Shown: piece by piece, positions 53,206 through 64,000 of the stretch
Layout of the letters: every line of letters begins with the position of its first letter
Position numbering within the stretch: the first letter of the stretch is position 1
DNA from: Shinella kummerowiae
GTDB lineage: Bacteria > Pseudomonadota > Alphaproteobacteria > Rhizobiales > Rhizobiaceae
Direction: 5' to 3'
Assembly: GCF_009827055.1 (NCBI RefSeq)
Contig: NZ_WUMK01000001.1
Span: 806,001-870,000 of the forward strand
Length of the DNA: 64,000 nucleotides
The notes under the pieces: generated by a model
Databases searched by the model: none
What the model was told of the DNA's origin: nothing
What the model saw: the letters and a program-made list of their open reading frames with translations, nothing else
Made by a program: the position numbers and the translations under genes

Positions 53206-53854
53206 CGGTCCTCGCGAGATCACATCCGTCCTATAAACCAAAGCGCGCAAAGGTGGCGGACTGGTGACCGATCGCGCAAGATTACCAAAGAAAATCAGTA
53301 AAAATCCGCTCCAAAATCCCCGCTCTCCAGCCATCACTTATCCTGACCGTCCTTCCGCCGCCGGACGGATCGCGAAACGTGTCGATGCGGGCGGGAGGAG
53401 GCGCTTTCGTCTCCTGCCGAAACGTACGGCAGGGGCGAAAGAGGCGTGGAGCGCCCGGGCGTGACGTCCCCGGCGGGCGAGGTTTCCCCCTTCCCCGGGT
53501 CGCGGGGTCGGCTTGGGTCCGCCATGCAAGCAGGACGGCAGCGCATGTCCCCGAAAAATGCGGAACGCGGTTTTCGGAAAAGGCATAGGCGCCAGCCAGA
53601 CTGCGCAGCGAAGCCTTGCCATGCCTGAAGGAGGACTAGACCGCCTCCGAAGAACGCCTGGGCCGCGCGAAAGCGAAGCCACCATTACCCATACTCCAGA
53701 GGCAACGCTTTCGCGCGGCTCTCCGGACTGACCTTTCCAACCCGGCGGTGCATCGTGCGGGATAGCGTGACATGCGCGCGCCTCGCCCTTCCCTCGCCTG
53801 CGAATATTGCGCAATGTGCGGTTCGGAAGACAAGATGGAAGGGGACGCGCCCAC
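53206..53854. other. 649-bp intergenic region with several inverted repeats
   Basis: No convincing gene is seen between the secreted-protein gene (minus) and puuD (plus). It holds an imperfect hairpin at 53401-53445 (GCGCTTTCGTCTCCTGCC against GGCAGGGGCGAAAGAGGC). A degraded rhizobial-type palindrome lies at 53549-53586 (CCCCGAAAAATGCGGAAC followed by GCGGTTTTCGG). A perfect 14-bp inverted repeat lies at 53662-53675 and 53706-53719 (GCCGCGCGAAAGCG / CGCTTTCGCGCGGC). The last is about 135 bases ahead of puuD and could be regulatory. Confidence 0.55.
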
Positions 53855-55087
53855 ATGTACGAATATGCCATCGCCTGGGAATGGCTGACCTTCGCGGTCC
53901 GCTGGCTGCATGTCATTACCGCTATCGCCTGGATCGGCTCGTCCTTCTATTTCATCGCGCTCGACCTCGGCCTGGTGAAGCGGCCGCACCTGCCGGCCGG
54001 CGCCTATGGCGAGGAATGGCAGGTACATGGCGGTGGGTTCTATCACATCCAGAAATATCTCGTGGCACCCGCCTCGATGCCCGAGCACCTGACCTGGTTC
54101 AAATGGGAAAGCTACATGACCTGGCTTTCCGGCTTCGCGCTGCTCTGTCTGGTCTATTATGGCGGCGCCGATCTGTTCCTGATCGACCGCAATGTGCTGG
54201 ACGTCTCGACGCCGGTGGCGATCCTCATCTCGCTCGCCTCGCTGGCTGTGGGCTGGATCCTCTACGACCTGCTCTGCAAGTCGCCGCTCGGCAAAAACAC
54301 CTGGGGGCTGATGATCGTCCTCTATTTCATCCTCGTCGCCATGGCCTGGGGCTATACGCAGGTGTTCACCGGGCGCGCCGCCTTCCTGCATCTCGGCGCC
54401 TTCACGGCGACCATCATGTCGGCCAATGTCTTCTTCATCATCATGCCGAACCAGCGCGTCGTGGTCGCCGACCTGATTGCCGGGCGCGTGCCGGACCCGA
54501 AATACGGCGTCATCGCCAAGCAGCGCTCGACGCACAACAACTACCTGACGCTGCCCGTCATCTTCTTCATGCTGTCGAACCACTATCCGCTGGCCTTCGC
54601 GACGGCCTTCAACTGGATCATCGCGGCCCTCGTGTTCCTGATGGGCGTGACGATCCGCCATTGGTTCAACACAACCCACGCCCGCAAGGGTAAACCCACC
54701 TGGACCTGGCTCGTCACGGCCCTGCTCTTCCTCATCATCGTGTGGCTTTCCACCGTGCCGAAGGTGCTGACCGGCGAAAGCGCCGATGCGGGCCTCGCGC
54801 CCTCCGCCCAGCGCTTCGCCGCCAACAGCCATTTCCCGGCGGTACGCGATCTCGTCTCGACGCGCTGTTCGATGTGCCATGCGGCCGAGCCGGCGTGGGA
54901 GGGCCTGCGCGCCGCGCCGAAAGACGTTGTGTTCGAAAGCGAGAAGCAGATTGCCCTGCACGCCCGCGAGATCTATCTGCAGGCAGGCCGCAGCCACGCC
55001 ATGCCACCGGGCAATGTCACCGGCATGACGGCGGAAGAGCGCGCCCTCATCACCGCCTGGTTCGAAACCGCCGCAGAAGGAAGCTGA
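53855..55087 (+). CDS. puuD: Membrane-bound urate hydroxylase PuuD with C-terminal cytochrome c
   Basis: A 410-residue urate-oxidising membrane protein. The N-terminal ~300 residues form an eight-helix DUF989-type domain (WLHVITAIAWIGSSFYFIALDLGL, NNYLTLPVIFFMLSNHYP). The last ~90 residues are a c-type cytochrome with CSMCH at about residue 346 and a Met in SHAMPPGNVTGM. It converts urate to 5-hydroxyisourate and passes electrons to the respiratory chain in place of soluble uricase. The ATG at 53855 has AAGGGG upstream; it is followed 6 bases later by guaD. Confidence 0.93.
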   Translation: MYEYAIAWEWLTFAVRWLHVITAIAWIGSSFYFIALDLGLVKRPHLPAGAYGEEWQVHGGGFYHIQKYLVAPASMPEHLTWFKWESYMTWLSGFALLCLVYYGGADLFLIDRNVLDVSTPVAILISLASLAVGWILYDLLCKSPLGKNTWGLMIVLYFILVAMAWGYTQVFTGRAAFLHLGAFTATIMSANVFFIIMPNQRVVVADLIAGRVPDPKYGVIAKQRSTHNNYLTLPVIFFMLSNHYPLAFATAFNWIIAALVFLMGVTIRHWFNTTHARKGKPTWTWLVTALLFLIIVWLSTVPKVLTGESADAGLAPSAQRFAANSHFPAVRDLVSTRCSMCHAAEPAWEGLRAAPKDVVFESEKQIALHAREIYLQAGRSHAMPPGNVTGMTAEERALITAWFETAAEGS

Positions 55088-55093
55088 CCGCCC

Positions 55094-56401
55094 ATGACCC
55101 AGACCCTCATCCGTGGACGCCTGCTCTCCTTCCTCCGCCGGCCGGAAGTGATCGACGATGCGGCGAGCTATCGCTACGAGGAGGATGGCGGGCTGCTCGT
55201 CGAGGATGGAAGGATCGCGGCGGTCGGTCCCTATGCCGCCATCCGCGCCGCCGCGCCGGACGATGTGGATGAAATCGACCACCGCCCCCACCTCATCCTG
55301 CCCGGCCTCATCGACACGCACCTGCATTTCCCGCAGATGCAGGTCATCGGTTCCTATGCCGCCAATCTGCTGGAATGGCTGAACACCTATACGTTCCCGG
55401 AGGAATGCCGCTTCGTCGAAAGCGCGCATGCCGCCCGCATCGCGCGCCACTTCTACGACGAGATGATCCGCCACGGCACGACGACGGCCGTTGCCTATTG
55501 CTCCGTGCACAAGGCCTCGGCCGACGCCTATTTTGCCGAAGCGCTGAAGCGCGGCATGTGCATGGTCGGCGGCAAGGTGATGATGGACCGCAATGCCCCA
55601 CAGGGCCTGCTCGACACGCCCCAGATGGGCTATGACGAGACCCGCGCTGTCATCGCCGAGTGGCACGGCAAGGGCCGCAACCATGTCGCCATCACCCCGC
55701 GCTTTGCCATCACCTCGACGCCGGCGCAAATGGAGATGGCTGCGGCACTGGCCCGCGAATTCCCCGACCTGCACATCCAGACGCACCTGTCCGAAAACCA
55801 CGACGAAATCCGCTTCACCAGCGAACTCTACCCGGATGCGATCGACTACACCGACGTCTACGCAAAATACGACCTGCTCGGCCCCAAAAGCCTGTTCGGC
55901 CATTGCATCCATCTCTCCGAGCGCGAGTCGGATGCGATGAACGAGGCCGGCGCCGTGGCTGTGCACTGCCCCACCTCGAACCTCTTCCTCGGCTCGGGCC
56001 TGTTCCCGCTGAAGGCCCTGTCGCGGCGGGGCAAGCCCGTGCGCATCGGCGTCGCGACCGATATCGGCGGCGGCACGAGCTATTCCATGTTGAAAACGAT
56101 GGACGAGGCCTACAAGATCCAGCAGTTGCTCGGCGAGCGGCTGAACCCTTATGAGAGCTTCTACCACATGACGCTCGGCAACGCCGAAGCCCTGTCGCTC
56201 AGCGACCGCATCGGCACGCTGGAGGCCGGCACGGACGCCGACTTCGTTGTCCTCGACGCCGCCGCAACACCCGCCATGGCGCTGAAGATGGAAGTCGTGC
56301 GCTCCCTCACCGACGAACTCTTCCTGCTCCAGACGATGGGCGATGATCGTGCGGTGCGCGAGACCTATGTGGCGGGCAGGCCGATGAAGGCGGTGCTTTA
56401 G
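55094..56401 (+). CDS. guaD: Guanine deaminase
   Basis: A 435-residue metal-dependent amidohydrolase turning guanine into xanthine. Zinc-site and family motifs: [20 protein letters not shown] (residues 75-94), [46 protein letters not shown] and the Asp in [11 protein letters not shown]. It is co-transcribed with puuD, and its end overlaps the convergent uraH by 4 bases. Xanthine formed here needs xanthine dehydrogenase, whose genes are elsewhere. Confidence 0.95.
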   Translation: MTQTLIRGRLLSFLRRPEVIDDAASYRYEEDGGLLVEDGRIAAVGPYAAIRAAAPDDVDEIDHRPHLILPGLIDTHLHFPQMQVIGSYAANLLEWLNTYTFPEECRFVESAHAARIARHFYDEMIRHGTTTAVAYCSVHKASADAYFAEALKRGMCMVGGKVMMDRNAPQGLLDTPQMGYDETRAVIAEWHGKGRNHVAITPRFAITSTPAQMEMAAALAREFPDLHIQTHLSENHDEIRFTSELYPDAIDYTDVYAKYDLLGPKSLFGHCIHLSERESDAMNEAGAVAVHCPTSNLFLGSGLFPLKALSRRGKPVRIGVATDIGGGTSYSMLKTMDEAYKIQQLLGERLNPYESFYHMTLGNAEALSLSDRIGTLEAGTDADFVVLDAAATPAMALKMEVVRSLTDELFLLQTMGDDRAVRETYVAGRPMKAVL

Positions 56402-56760
56402 CTGCCGCGATAGGTCGAATAGCTGTAGGCCGAGAGCAGCAGCGGCACGTGGTAGTGGCTCGACGGATCGGCGACGCCGAAACGGAGCGGGATCCGGTCG
56501 AGGAAAGCGGGTTCGGTGGTGACGGCACCCGTCGCCCGCAGGTAGTCACCGGCGTGGAAGACAAGCTCGTAGACGCCGGCCATGAACCCGACGCCTTCGA
56601 CCAAAGCGCCGTCCACCCGGCCGTCACTGTTGGTCGTGACGGTCGTGATGTGCTGGCGCTCCTCGTTCTCGATCCAGTAGAGATCGATCTTCAAATCCGC
56701 AGCCGGCGTGCCGAGCGCGGTGTCGAGAACGTGGGTCGTGAGGCGGCCGGGCTTGTTCAT
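56398..56760 (-). CDS. uraH: 5-Hydroxyisourate hydrolase
   Basis: A 120-residue transthyretin-fold enzyme hydrolysing 5-hydroxyisourate, the product of PuuD, to OHCU. The N-terminal [20 protein letters not shown] with the catalytic His, the central Arg in DRIPLRFGV, the HYHVPLLLS segment, and the C-terminal signature YRGS are all present and diagnostic. It is the last gene of the reverse uric acid operon, 9 bases after allA. Confidence 0.96.
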   Translation of the reverse strand: MNKPGRLTTHVLDTALGTPAADLKIDLYWIENEERQHITTVTTNSDGRVDGALVEGVGFMAGVYELVFHAGDYLRATGAVTTEPAFLDRIPLRFGVADPSSHYHVPLLLSAYSYSTYRGS

Positions 56761-56769
56761 GGATCCCTC

Positions 56770-57264
56770 TCAGGGCTGTTCGATGATGAACGGTTCGTCG
56801 AAGAAGAACTCTTCCAGATTGACGCCGCCACCGAGGCGGTCGACCACGAGGAAATCGCTGACGGCACCCATCGCGATCAGCGGATGATGCCAGACATTGC
56901 GGCGATAGTTGACACCCTGCCGCCCGCCGGCGCGAAAGACCTGCGGCCGACCCGGCTTTCCATCCTCATCCGCCGCCACCACGACCAGCCAGGGCCGGTC
57001 GTCGATCGGCGAAAAGCTCTGGCTGCCGAAGGGATGGCGCTCCATCATGTCGACCGCATAGGGAAAGGCGCGCGGCGCTCCACGGAAGAGGTTGATGATG
57101 ACCCGCGCATCCTCGCCGGTAGCCTCGGCTTCGGCGAGCGCGTGATAGCGCTCCGTCGTGCCGCCATTGATATGGCGCATCGACGCGGGGTCGGCCTCGA
57201 TGACCGTACCGAAGGACGCAAAAGCCGCCTGGGTCAAAGGTTGGATCGTGAGTTTGTCAGCCAT
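56770..57264 (-). CDS. allA: Ureidoglycolate lyase
   Basis: A 164-residue cupin-type enzyme splitting ureidoglycolate into glyoxylate and urea. Typical AllA phrases are IQPLTQAAFASFGTVIEAD, RVIINLFRGAPRAFPYAVDMMERHPFGSQSF and GVNYRRNVWHHPLIA. It lies between uraD and uraH. It acts two steps after allantoinase; the allantoicase that would feed it is not in the window. Confidence 0.92.
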   Translation of the reverse strand: MADKLTIQPLTQAAFASFGTVIEADPASMRHINGGTTERYHALAEAEATGEDARVIINLFRGAPRAFPYAVDMMERHPFGSQSFSPIDDRPWLVVVAADEDGKPGRPQVFRAGGRQGVNYRRNVWHHPLIAMGAVSDFLVVDRLGGGVNLEEFFFDEPFIIEQP

Positions 57265-57315
57265 CGGACAGCCCTCCTGGGGAGAGGAAGGGCGGTCTTT
57301 GGTAGTCGGGCATTG

Positions 57316-57813
57316 TTAATCTCCGGGGAGCAGAGCATTCAACCGGAGGAGCGCGATGCGCTCCACCTGGCCTTTCGCAGTTTCGAATTCTTCATCGGCC
57401 GTATTGCCTATGCGCCTCTCGAAAGCCGCGAGGATGTCGCCCTTGTCAAGGCCTTTGACCGCGATGATGAAGGGGAAGCCGAACTTTTCCGTATAGGCCG
57501 TGTTGAGCTCGGTGAAGCGCACGTGCTCGGCCGGGCTCAGCCGGTCGAGACCGGCCCCCGCCTGCTCCTTGCGGCTATCCTCGGTCAGCCCGCCGGCAAT
57601 CGCCAGCTTGCCGGCAAGGTCGGGATGGGCCGTGAGCACGCCAAGCTGCTCCGCCTGGCTCGCCTTGCGGAAGGCGGCAGTGAGCGCGGCATGCACGCCG
57701 CCTGCCGTCAGTGGTTCAGAAACCGCACCGGCATCGAGCGCCCGCTCTGCAATGAACGGCGAATGCTCGAAGACACCGCCGAAACGGTCGAGGAAATCGG
57801 CCCGGTCAATCAT
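57316..57813 (-). CDS. uraD: OHCU decarboxylase
   Basis: A 165-residue all-helical enzyme that converts OHCU into S-allantoin. The catalytic His is in LTAHPDLAGKLA (about residue 66), and the family motif TELNTAYTEKFGFPFIIAVKG is present. It lies downstream of puuE and overlaps it by 4 bases (ATGA), so the two are translated together. Confidence 0.95.
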   Translation of the reverse strand: MIDRADFLDRFGGVFEHSPFIAERALDAGAVSEPLTAGGVHAALTAAFRKASQAEQLGVLTAHPDLAGKLAIAGGLTEDSRKEQAGAGLDRLSPAEHVRFTELNTAYTEKFGFPFIIAVKGLDKGDILAAFERRIGNTADEEFETAKGQVERIALLRLNALLPGD

Positions 57814-58739
57814 GCCTTAGCCTTCGACGGGTGGTGGTTTTCGATCCAGTGGCGGGCAATGTCGATGCGGCGCGGGATCCAGACCTTTTCATGGCCAAGC
57901 ACGTAGTCGACGAAGCGGGCGAGTGCCGCAACACGGCCCGGGCGGCCGACGAGGCGGCAGTGCAGGCCGATGTTCAGCATCTTCGGGCTGCCCTCCTTGC
58001 CCTCCTGGTAGAGCACGTCGAAAGCGTCCTTCAGATAGGTGAAGAACTGGTCGCCGGTGTTGAAGCCTTGCGGCGTCGCGAAACGCATGTCGTTGGTTTC
58101 GAGCGTATAGGGGATGATGAGGAAGGGTTCGCCATCGAGGCCCGGCACCCAGTAGGGCAGATCGTCGGCATAGGAATCGGAGGAATAGACGAAGCCGCCC
58201 TCTTCCATGACGAGGCGTAGCGTGTTGGCCGAGGGCTTGCCCTGGTACATGCCGAGCGGGTGCGAACCGGTCAGCTCCTTGTGCAGGCGCACGGCCTCGC
58301 GGATATGCTCGCGTTCCTGCTCTTCCGAAAAATCCTTGTATTCCAGCCAGCGGTAGCCGTGGCTGGCGATTTCCCAGCCCGCTTCCTTCATCGCGGCAAC
58401 GGCTTCCGGGTTGCGCGCCATGGCGAGCGTCACGCCATAGACCGTGGTCGTGACGTTGCGGCTGGTGAACAGCCGATGAAGGCGCCAGAAGCCGGCGCGC
58501 GAACCGTATTCGTAGATCGATTCCATGTTGAGGTTGCGCTGGCCAGCCCAGGGCTGCGCGCCGACGATTTCCGAGAGCAGGTTTTCCGACGACGCGTCGC
58601 CATCGAGGATGCAGCTTTCCGCGCCCTCTTCATAGTTCACCACGAACTGCACGGCGATATTCGCATCGCCCGGCCAGCGCACGTGCGGCGGAGTGCGGCC
58701 GTAGCCGATCAGGTCACGCGGATAAGTCTTCTCGGTCAT
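57810..58739 (-). CDS. puuE: Allantoinase PuuE
   Basis: A 309-residue allantoinase of the polysaccharide-deacetylase fold, cofactor-poor and unrelated to the AllB metalloenzymes. Motifs: YGRTPPHVRWPGDANIAVQFVVNYEEGAE, GWEIASHGYRWLEYKDFSEEQEREHI, and GMYQGKPSANTLRLV. It opens the ring of allantoin to allantoate. It is the first gene of the reverse operon puuE-uraD-allA-uraH, with a 124-base upstream region shared with the PRC-barrel gene. Confidence 0.95.
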   Translation of the reverse strand: MTEKTYPRDLIGYGRTPPHVRWPGDANIAVQFVVNYEEGAESCILDGDASSENLLSEIVGAQPWAGQRNLNMESIYEYGSRAGFWRLHRLFTSRNVTTTVYGVTLAMARNPEAVAAMKEAGWEIASHGYRWLEYKDFSEEQEREHIREAVRLHKELTGSHPLGMYQGKPSANTLRLVMEEGGFVYSSDSYADDLPYWVPGLDGEPFLIIPYTLETNDMRFATPQGFNTGDQFFTYLKDAFDVLYQEGKEGSPKMLNIGLHCRLVGRPGRVAALARFVDYVLGHEKVWIPRRIDIARHWIENHHPSKAKA

Positions 58740-58863
58740 TGCTCACCTCGGAAATGGCGGAAGCCTTCGCACGGGCGGGTTCGAGCCGGTGCAAACGCCC
58801 TTGAAAAGGAACCATTAGCGCCTTGGCCCGTTTCCTGTCCATGACAAGCAAGGAGAAACACCT

Positions 58864-59238
58864 ATGGCCATGCAAGATGCAAATATTCGCGAAACCCAGG
58901 ACCTCATCGCCAGCGACAAGGTGGAAGGCACCAGCGTTTACGGCGCCGACGGCAAACATATCGGCGCGGTGGAGCGCCTGATCCTCGACAAGCGCAGCGG
59001 GCATGTCTCCTACGCAATCTTGAGTTTCGGCGGCTTTCTCGGCATCGGCCAGGACCATTATCCGTTGCCTTGGGGCAAGCTGAACTATGACGAAGGGCTC
59101 GGCGGCTACCGCGTCGACGTGACGAAGGAACAGGTCGAGAAAGCGCCGCACTATGAAAGCGACGCCGAATACGACTGGAACCGTCGCAACGGCAAGGTGA
59201 TCCACGACTATTACGGCGTGCCGCCCTACTGGATGTAA
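58864..59238 (+). CDS. PRC-barrel domain protein
   Basis: A 124-residue soluble protein. The PRC-barrel covers about residues 15-90 (DLIASDKVEGTSVYGADGKHIGAVERLILDKRSGHVSYAILSFGG, then HYPLPWGKLNYDEGLGGYRVDVTKEQ). A Tyr/Pro/Trp-rich tail ends YYGVPPYWM. Proteins of this layout are abundant and stress-induced in Rhizobiales, but their task is not known. Two in-frame ATGs, at 58864 and 58870, are possible starts. Confidence 0.88.
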   Translation: MAMQDANIRETQDLIASDKVEGTSVYGADGKHIGAVERLILDKRSGHVSYAILSFGGFLGIGQDHYPLPWGKLNYDEGLGGYRVDVTKEQVEKAPHYESDAEYDWNRRNGKVIHDYYGVPPYWM

Positions 59239-59245
59239 GGGGCTA

Positions 59246-60424
59246 TTAAACCCGCCCTGCTTCCTGAAGGTGGGCCTGGACAGTGAACGAGGGCGGCACG
59301 CCAAGCGAGCCGCCCTTGATTTCGTTCAGCACTTCGCGCGCCAGCTTGTGCGCGATGCCGAAACTGATCTTGAAGCCACCGGTCATCAGGCTAAGCTTTG
59401 CGTGATCGGGATGCCGCCCGACCATCGGTTCGCGGCCGATCGCTTTCGGCCTCACGCCGGCCCACCGCTCCACCACGGGCGCGTCGACAAGAACCGGCGC
59501 CATTGCCCGCGCCTTGTCGATCAAGGCGTCGAGGAGATCGTCAGTGGTCGTCGGCTCCGCGAAACTGTTTTCGCTGGTGCTGCCGACTGCCACCAGACCG
59601 TCTTCGTGCGGCACGATGTAGAGGCCATCGGCAAAAATCACCGGAAGCGTCGGGTCGATGGCGGCCTTGAGCAAAGCCGCCTGCCCCTTGACCCCGGTGC
59701 CTGTCGGCCGGGTGAGCGGTGAATTGAAGGCCGCCAGCAGCGAGAAGGTCTCAACACCCGCCGCGAGCACACAGGTTCCAAAAGCCACATCGCTTCCATC
59801 GTCCAGTCGCGCAAGGCCAGCAACCGGGTCGACCGCCTCGAGCCCGACACCCTCCGTGATCGCGACGTTCGGGTGACGGTCCAGCGCAACTCGCAAGGCA
59901 TCCAGCAAACGACGCGGCGCAAGGCGGGCAGCAAGATGATCGTGCACCAGCCCATGCGCCATGGCCTCCTCCGCCGGCCAACCGGTCAACGGTGCTGCCC
60001 CCAGCACCTCGAAAGCAAAGGAACGGCCCGGCGCCGTCCAGACAGCAAGCGCATCCTGCGCTTGGCCGAGCGCAAGGTCTCGGTTGTGCGGCTTCGCCAG
60101 CGGGATGAGGCGACCGGAACGGCGGTATCCGACGGAGAGGCCGGTTTCAGCCTCCAGAGTGGCGATTTCCGCCTCGAGCGAAACGAGCGCGTCGAACTGA
60201 AACGCCTTCTTGCTGTTCCAGCGATCCGGCAGGTGCGGCATCAGCGCGCCGAGTACGCCGCCGCTGGCACCGGCGCCGATGGTCCGTTTTTCGACAAGGC
60301 GCACCGAAAAACCGTCGCGGGCCGCAAACAGGGCGGTCCAGAGCCCCATGACCCCACCGCCGACCACGAGCAGGTCTACAGCCGGTTGACCGGCGGCCTT
60401 CGCGCGACTATCGGCATATGCCAT
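59246..60424 (-). CDS. FAD-dependent oxidoreductase of the DAO family (MnmC oxidase-domain-like)
   Basis: A 392-residue D-amino-acid-oxidase-fold flavoprotein. The FAD motif is DLLVVGGGVMGLWTALFAARDGFSVRLVEKR, followed by GASGGVLGALMPHLPDRW. The segments YIVPHEDGLVAVGSTSE, RWAGVRPKAIGREPMVG and GGFKISFGIAHKLAREVL resemble the FAD domain of MnmC, which oxidises cmnm5U34 of tRNA to nm5U34. It is divergent from an MnmD-like gene, so together they could stand for a split MnmC. A ThiO or glycine oxidase-like role is an alternative. Confidence 0.78.
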   Translation of the reverse strand: MAYADSRAKAAGQPAVDLLVVGGGVMGLWTALFAARDGFSVRLVEKRTIGAGASGGVLGALMPHLPDRWNSKKAFQFDALVSLEAEIATLEAETGLSVGYRRSGRLIPLAKPHNRDLALGQAQDALAVWTAPGRSFAFEVLGAAPLTGWPAEEAMAHGLVHDHLAARLAPRRLLDALRVALDRHPNVAITEGVGLEAVDPVAGLARLDDGSDVAFGTCVLAAGVETFSLLAAFNSPLTRPTGTGVKGQAALLKAAIDPTLPVIFADGLYIVPHEDGLVAVGSTSENSFAEPTTTDDLLDALIDKARAMAPVLVDAPVVERWAGVRPKAIGREPMVGRHPDHAKLSLMTGGFKISFGIAHKLAREVLNEIKGGSLGVPPSFTVQAHLQEAGRV

Positions 60425-61142
60425 GGCTGAACACGTTCCTGAAAAAGCCCCGTCGACCGAAGCAGTCCTCGACTGGCACGAGGGCGATATGCCCTATTCC
60501 CGCGCCTTTGACGATCATTTTTATTGCCGCAGCGACGGGCGGCTGGAATGCGGCCATGTCTTTCTTTCCGGCAACGACCTGCCGACGCGCTGGCAGCGCG
60601 CAACCCCGTTCCGCATCGCCGAACTCGGCTTCGGCACCGGCCTCAATCTCTGCGAGACCTGGCGGCAATGGCGGGAGACGGCACCGGACGACGCAAGCCT
60701 GCACTTCACCTCCTTCGAGCGGTTTCCGATGGCGCGCGCCGATATCAAGCGGGCGCTCGCCCATTGGCCGGAGATCGAGCGGGAACGCGCGATCCTGGCC
60801 GAAAAATGGCCGGATGCACCGGCAGGCCGCGTCGAGATCAACCTCGAGCCGCGTGTCCACCTCACCGTCGTCTGCGGGGTGGCGCTCGAAAGCCTCGGCC
60901 AGGAAACCACACCCGTCGATGCCTGGTACCTCGACGGTTTTGCACCGTCGCGCAATCCGGACATGTGGTCAGTGGAGCTGATGGGCGAAGTCTTTCGCCT
61001 GACCGTCCCCGGCGGGCGCTTCGGCACCTATGCGGCGGCGGGCTTCGTGCGCCGCAACCTTGCGAATGCCGGCTTCATTGTGGAACGCCGACCCGGATTT
61101 TCCGGCAAGCGCGAAATGCTCTGCGGGCAAAAGCCGGAGTGA
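60423..61142 (+). CDS. mnmD: MnmD-type tRNA U34 methyltransferase
   Basis: A 239-residue SAM-dependent methyltransferase equal to the methyltransferase domain of MnmC, adding the methyl group of mnm5U34. Motifs: EAVLDWHEGDMPYSRAFDDHFYC, the SAM motif FRIAELGFGTGLNLCETWR, DAWYLDGFAPSRNPDMWS, and GGRFGTYAAAGFVRRNLANAGF. Its ATG (60423-60425) overlaps the ATG of the divergent FAD gene (60424-60422) inside CCATGG, with no spacer for promoters, so each promoter must lie inside the other gene or the true starts lie further in. Confidence 0.9.
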   Translation: MAEHVPEKAPSTEAVLDWHEGDMPYSRAFDDHFYCRSDGRLECGHVFLSGNDLPTRWQRATPFRIAELGFGTGLNLCETWRQWRETAPDDASLHFTSFERFPMARADIKRALAHWPEIERERAILAEKWPDAPAGRVEINLEPRVHLTVVCGVALESLGQETTPVDAWYLDGFAPSRNPDMWSVELMGEVFRLTVPGGRFGTYAAAGFVRRNLANAGFIVERRPGFSGKREMLCGQKPE

Positions 61143-61155
61143 GGCTCAGTCCGCG

Positions 61156-64000
<2,845 letters not shown>

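Noticed and set aside
53636-56167. An 843-residue minus-strand frame opposite puuD and guaD
   Set aside because: It is Asp/His/Arg/Gly-rich without domains and runs against two well-supported genes with haem and metal motifs.

Overview
The window looks like chromosomal DNA of a Rhizobiaceae alphaproteobacterium, with an Ensifer/Shinella/Rhizobium-like gene set. The genus cannot be fixed by eye. The support is a GC-rich sequence, a choXWV choline uptake operon, a NolR-type ArsR regulator, a BacA/SbmA peptide importer, a RIME-like intergenic palindrome and two copies of a ~102-bp palindromic intergenic repeat. No rRNA, tRNA, CRISPR array, insertion sequence or prophage was recognised. Most of the window is ordinary metabolic and housekeeping chromosome.

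Layout. 1-8 kb: the 5' part of fhs, then a minus-strand five-gene operon. It encodes a DUF2333 membrane protein, a DUF6638 protein, an AAA+ ATPase, an unrecognised protein and a coiled-coil protein, and no function is known to me for it. It is the best candidate here for an undescribed multi-protein system. 8-17.9 kb: cytochrome c, thymidine kinase, choXWV, a HugZ-like protein, nolR, an omega-aminotransferase, and a translationally coupled saccharopine-dehydrogenase-like/DCC/GNAT trio. 18-25.3 kb: aldose epimerase, adenine deaminase, a ParDE-type toxin-antitoxin pair, a GH13 alpha-glucosidase and a trimethylamine-dehydrogenase-like flavoprotein. 25.4-33.9 kb: a LysR regulator followed by a peptide-type ABC importer operon. 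That operon also carries a cytoplasmic beta-lactamase-fold hydrolase and an M20 amidohydrolase.

34-45 kb: kdgK, der, a YfgM-like TPR protein, nnrU, a polysaccharide deacetylase, bacA, an MFS transporter, map and a luciferase-like monooxygenase. 43.7-46 kb: a compact ECF42-type sigma factor locus (DGPF/YCII protein, sigma factor, SRPBCC protein). Two identical candidate promoters of the form TGTCGG-N17-CGTC lie in front of its two transcription units. 46-53 kb: a hypothetical gene, a cysteine-cluster protein, glpK, bdhA, xdhC, a small DUF1127 protein, a LysR regulator, a GreA-like factor and a secreted hypothetical protein.

53.8-58.7 kb: a urate/purine catabolism cluster. puuD and guaD run forward; uraH, allA, uraD and puuE run in reverse. 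With adenine deaminase (19 kb) and XdhC (50 kb) it covers much of the route from purines to allantoate and ureidoglycolate, but no xanthine dehydrogenase structural genes are present. 58.8-64 kb: a PRC-barrel protein, a divergent pair resembling the two halves of MnmC (FAD oxidase and MnmD methyltransferase) whose start codons overlap, and a hybrid histidine kinase that runs off the end of the window.
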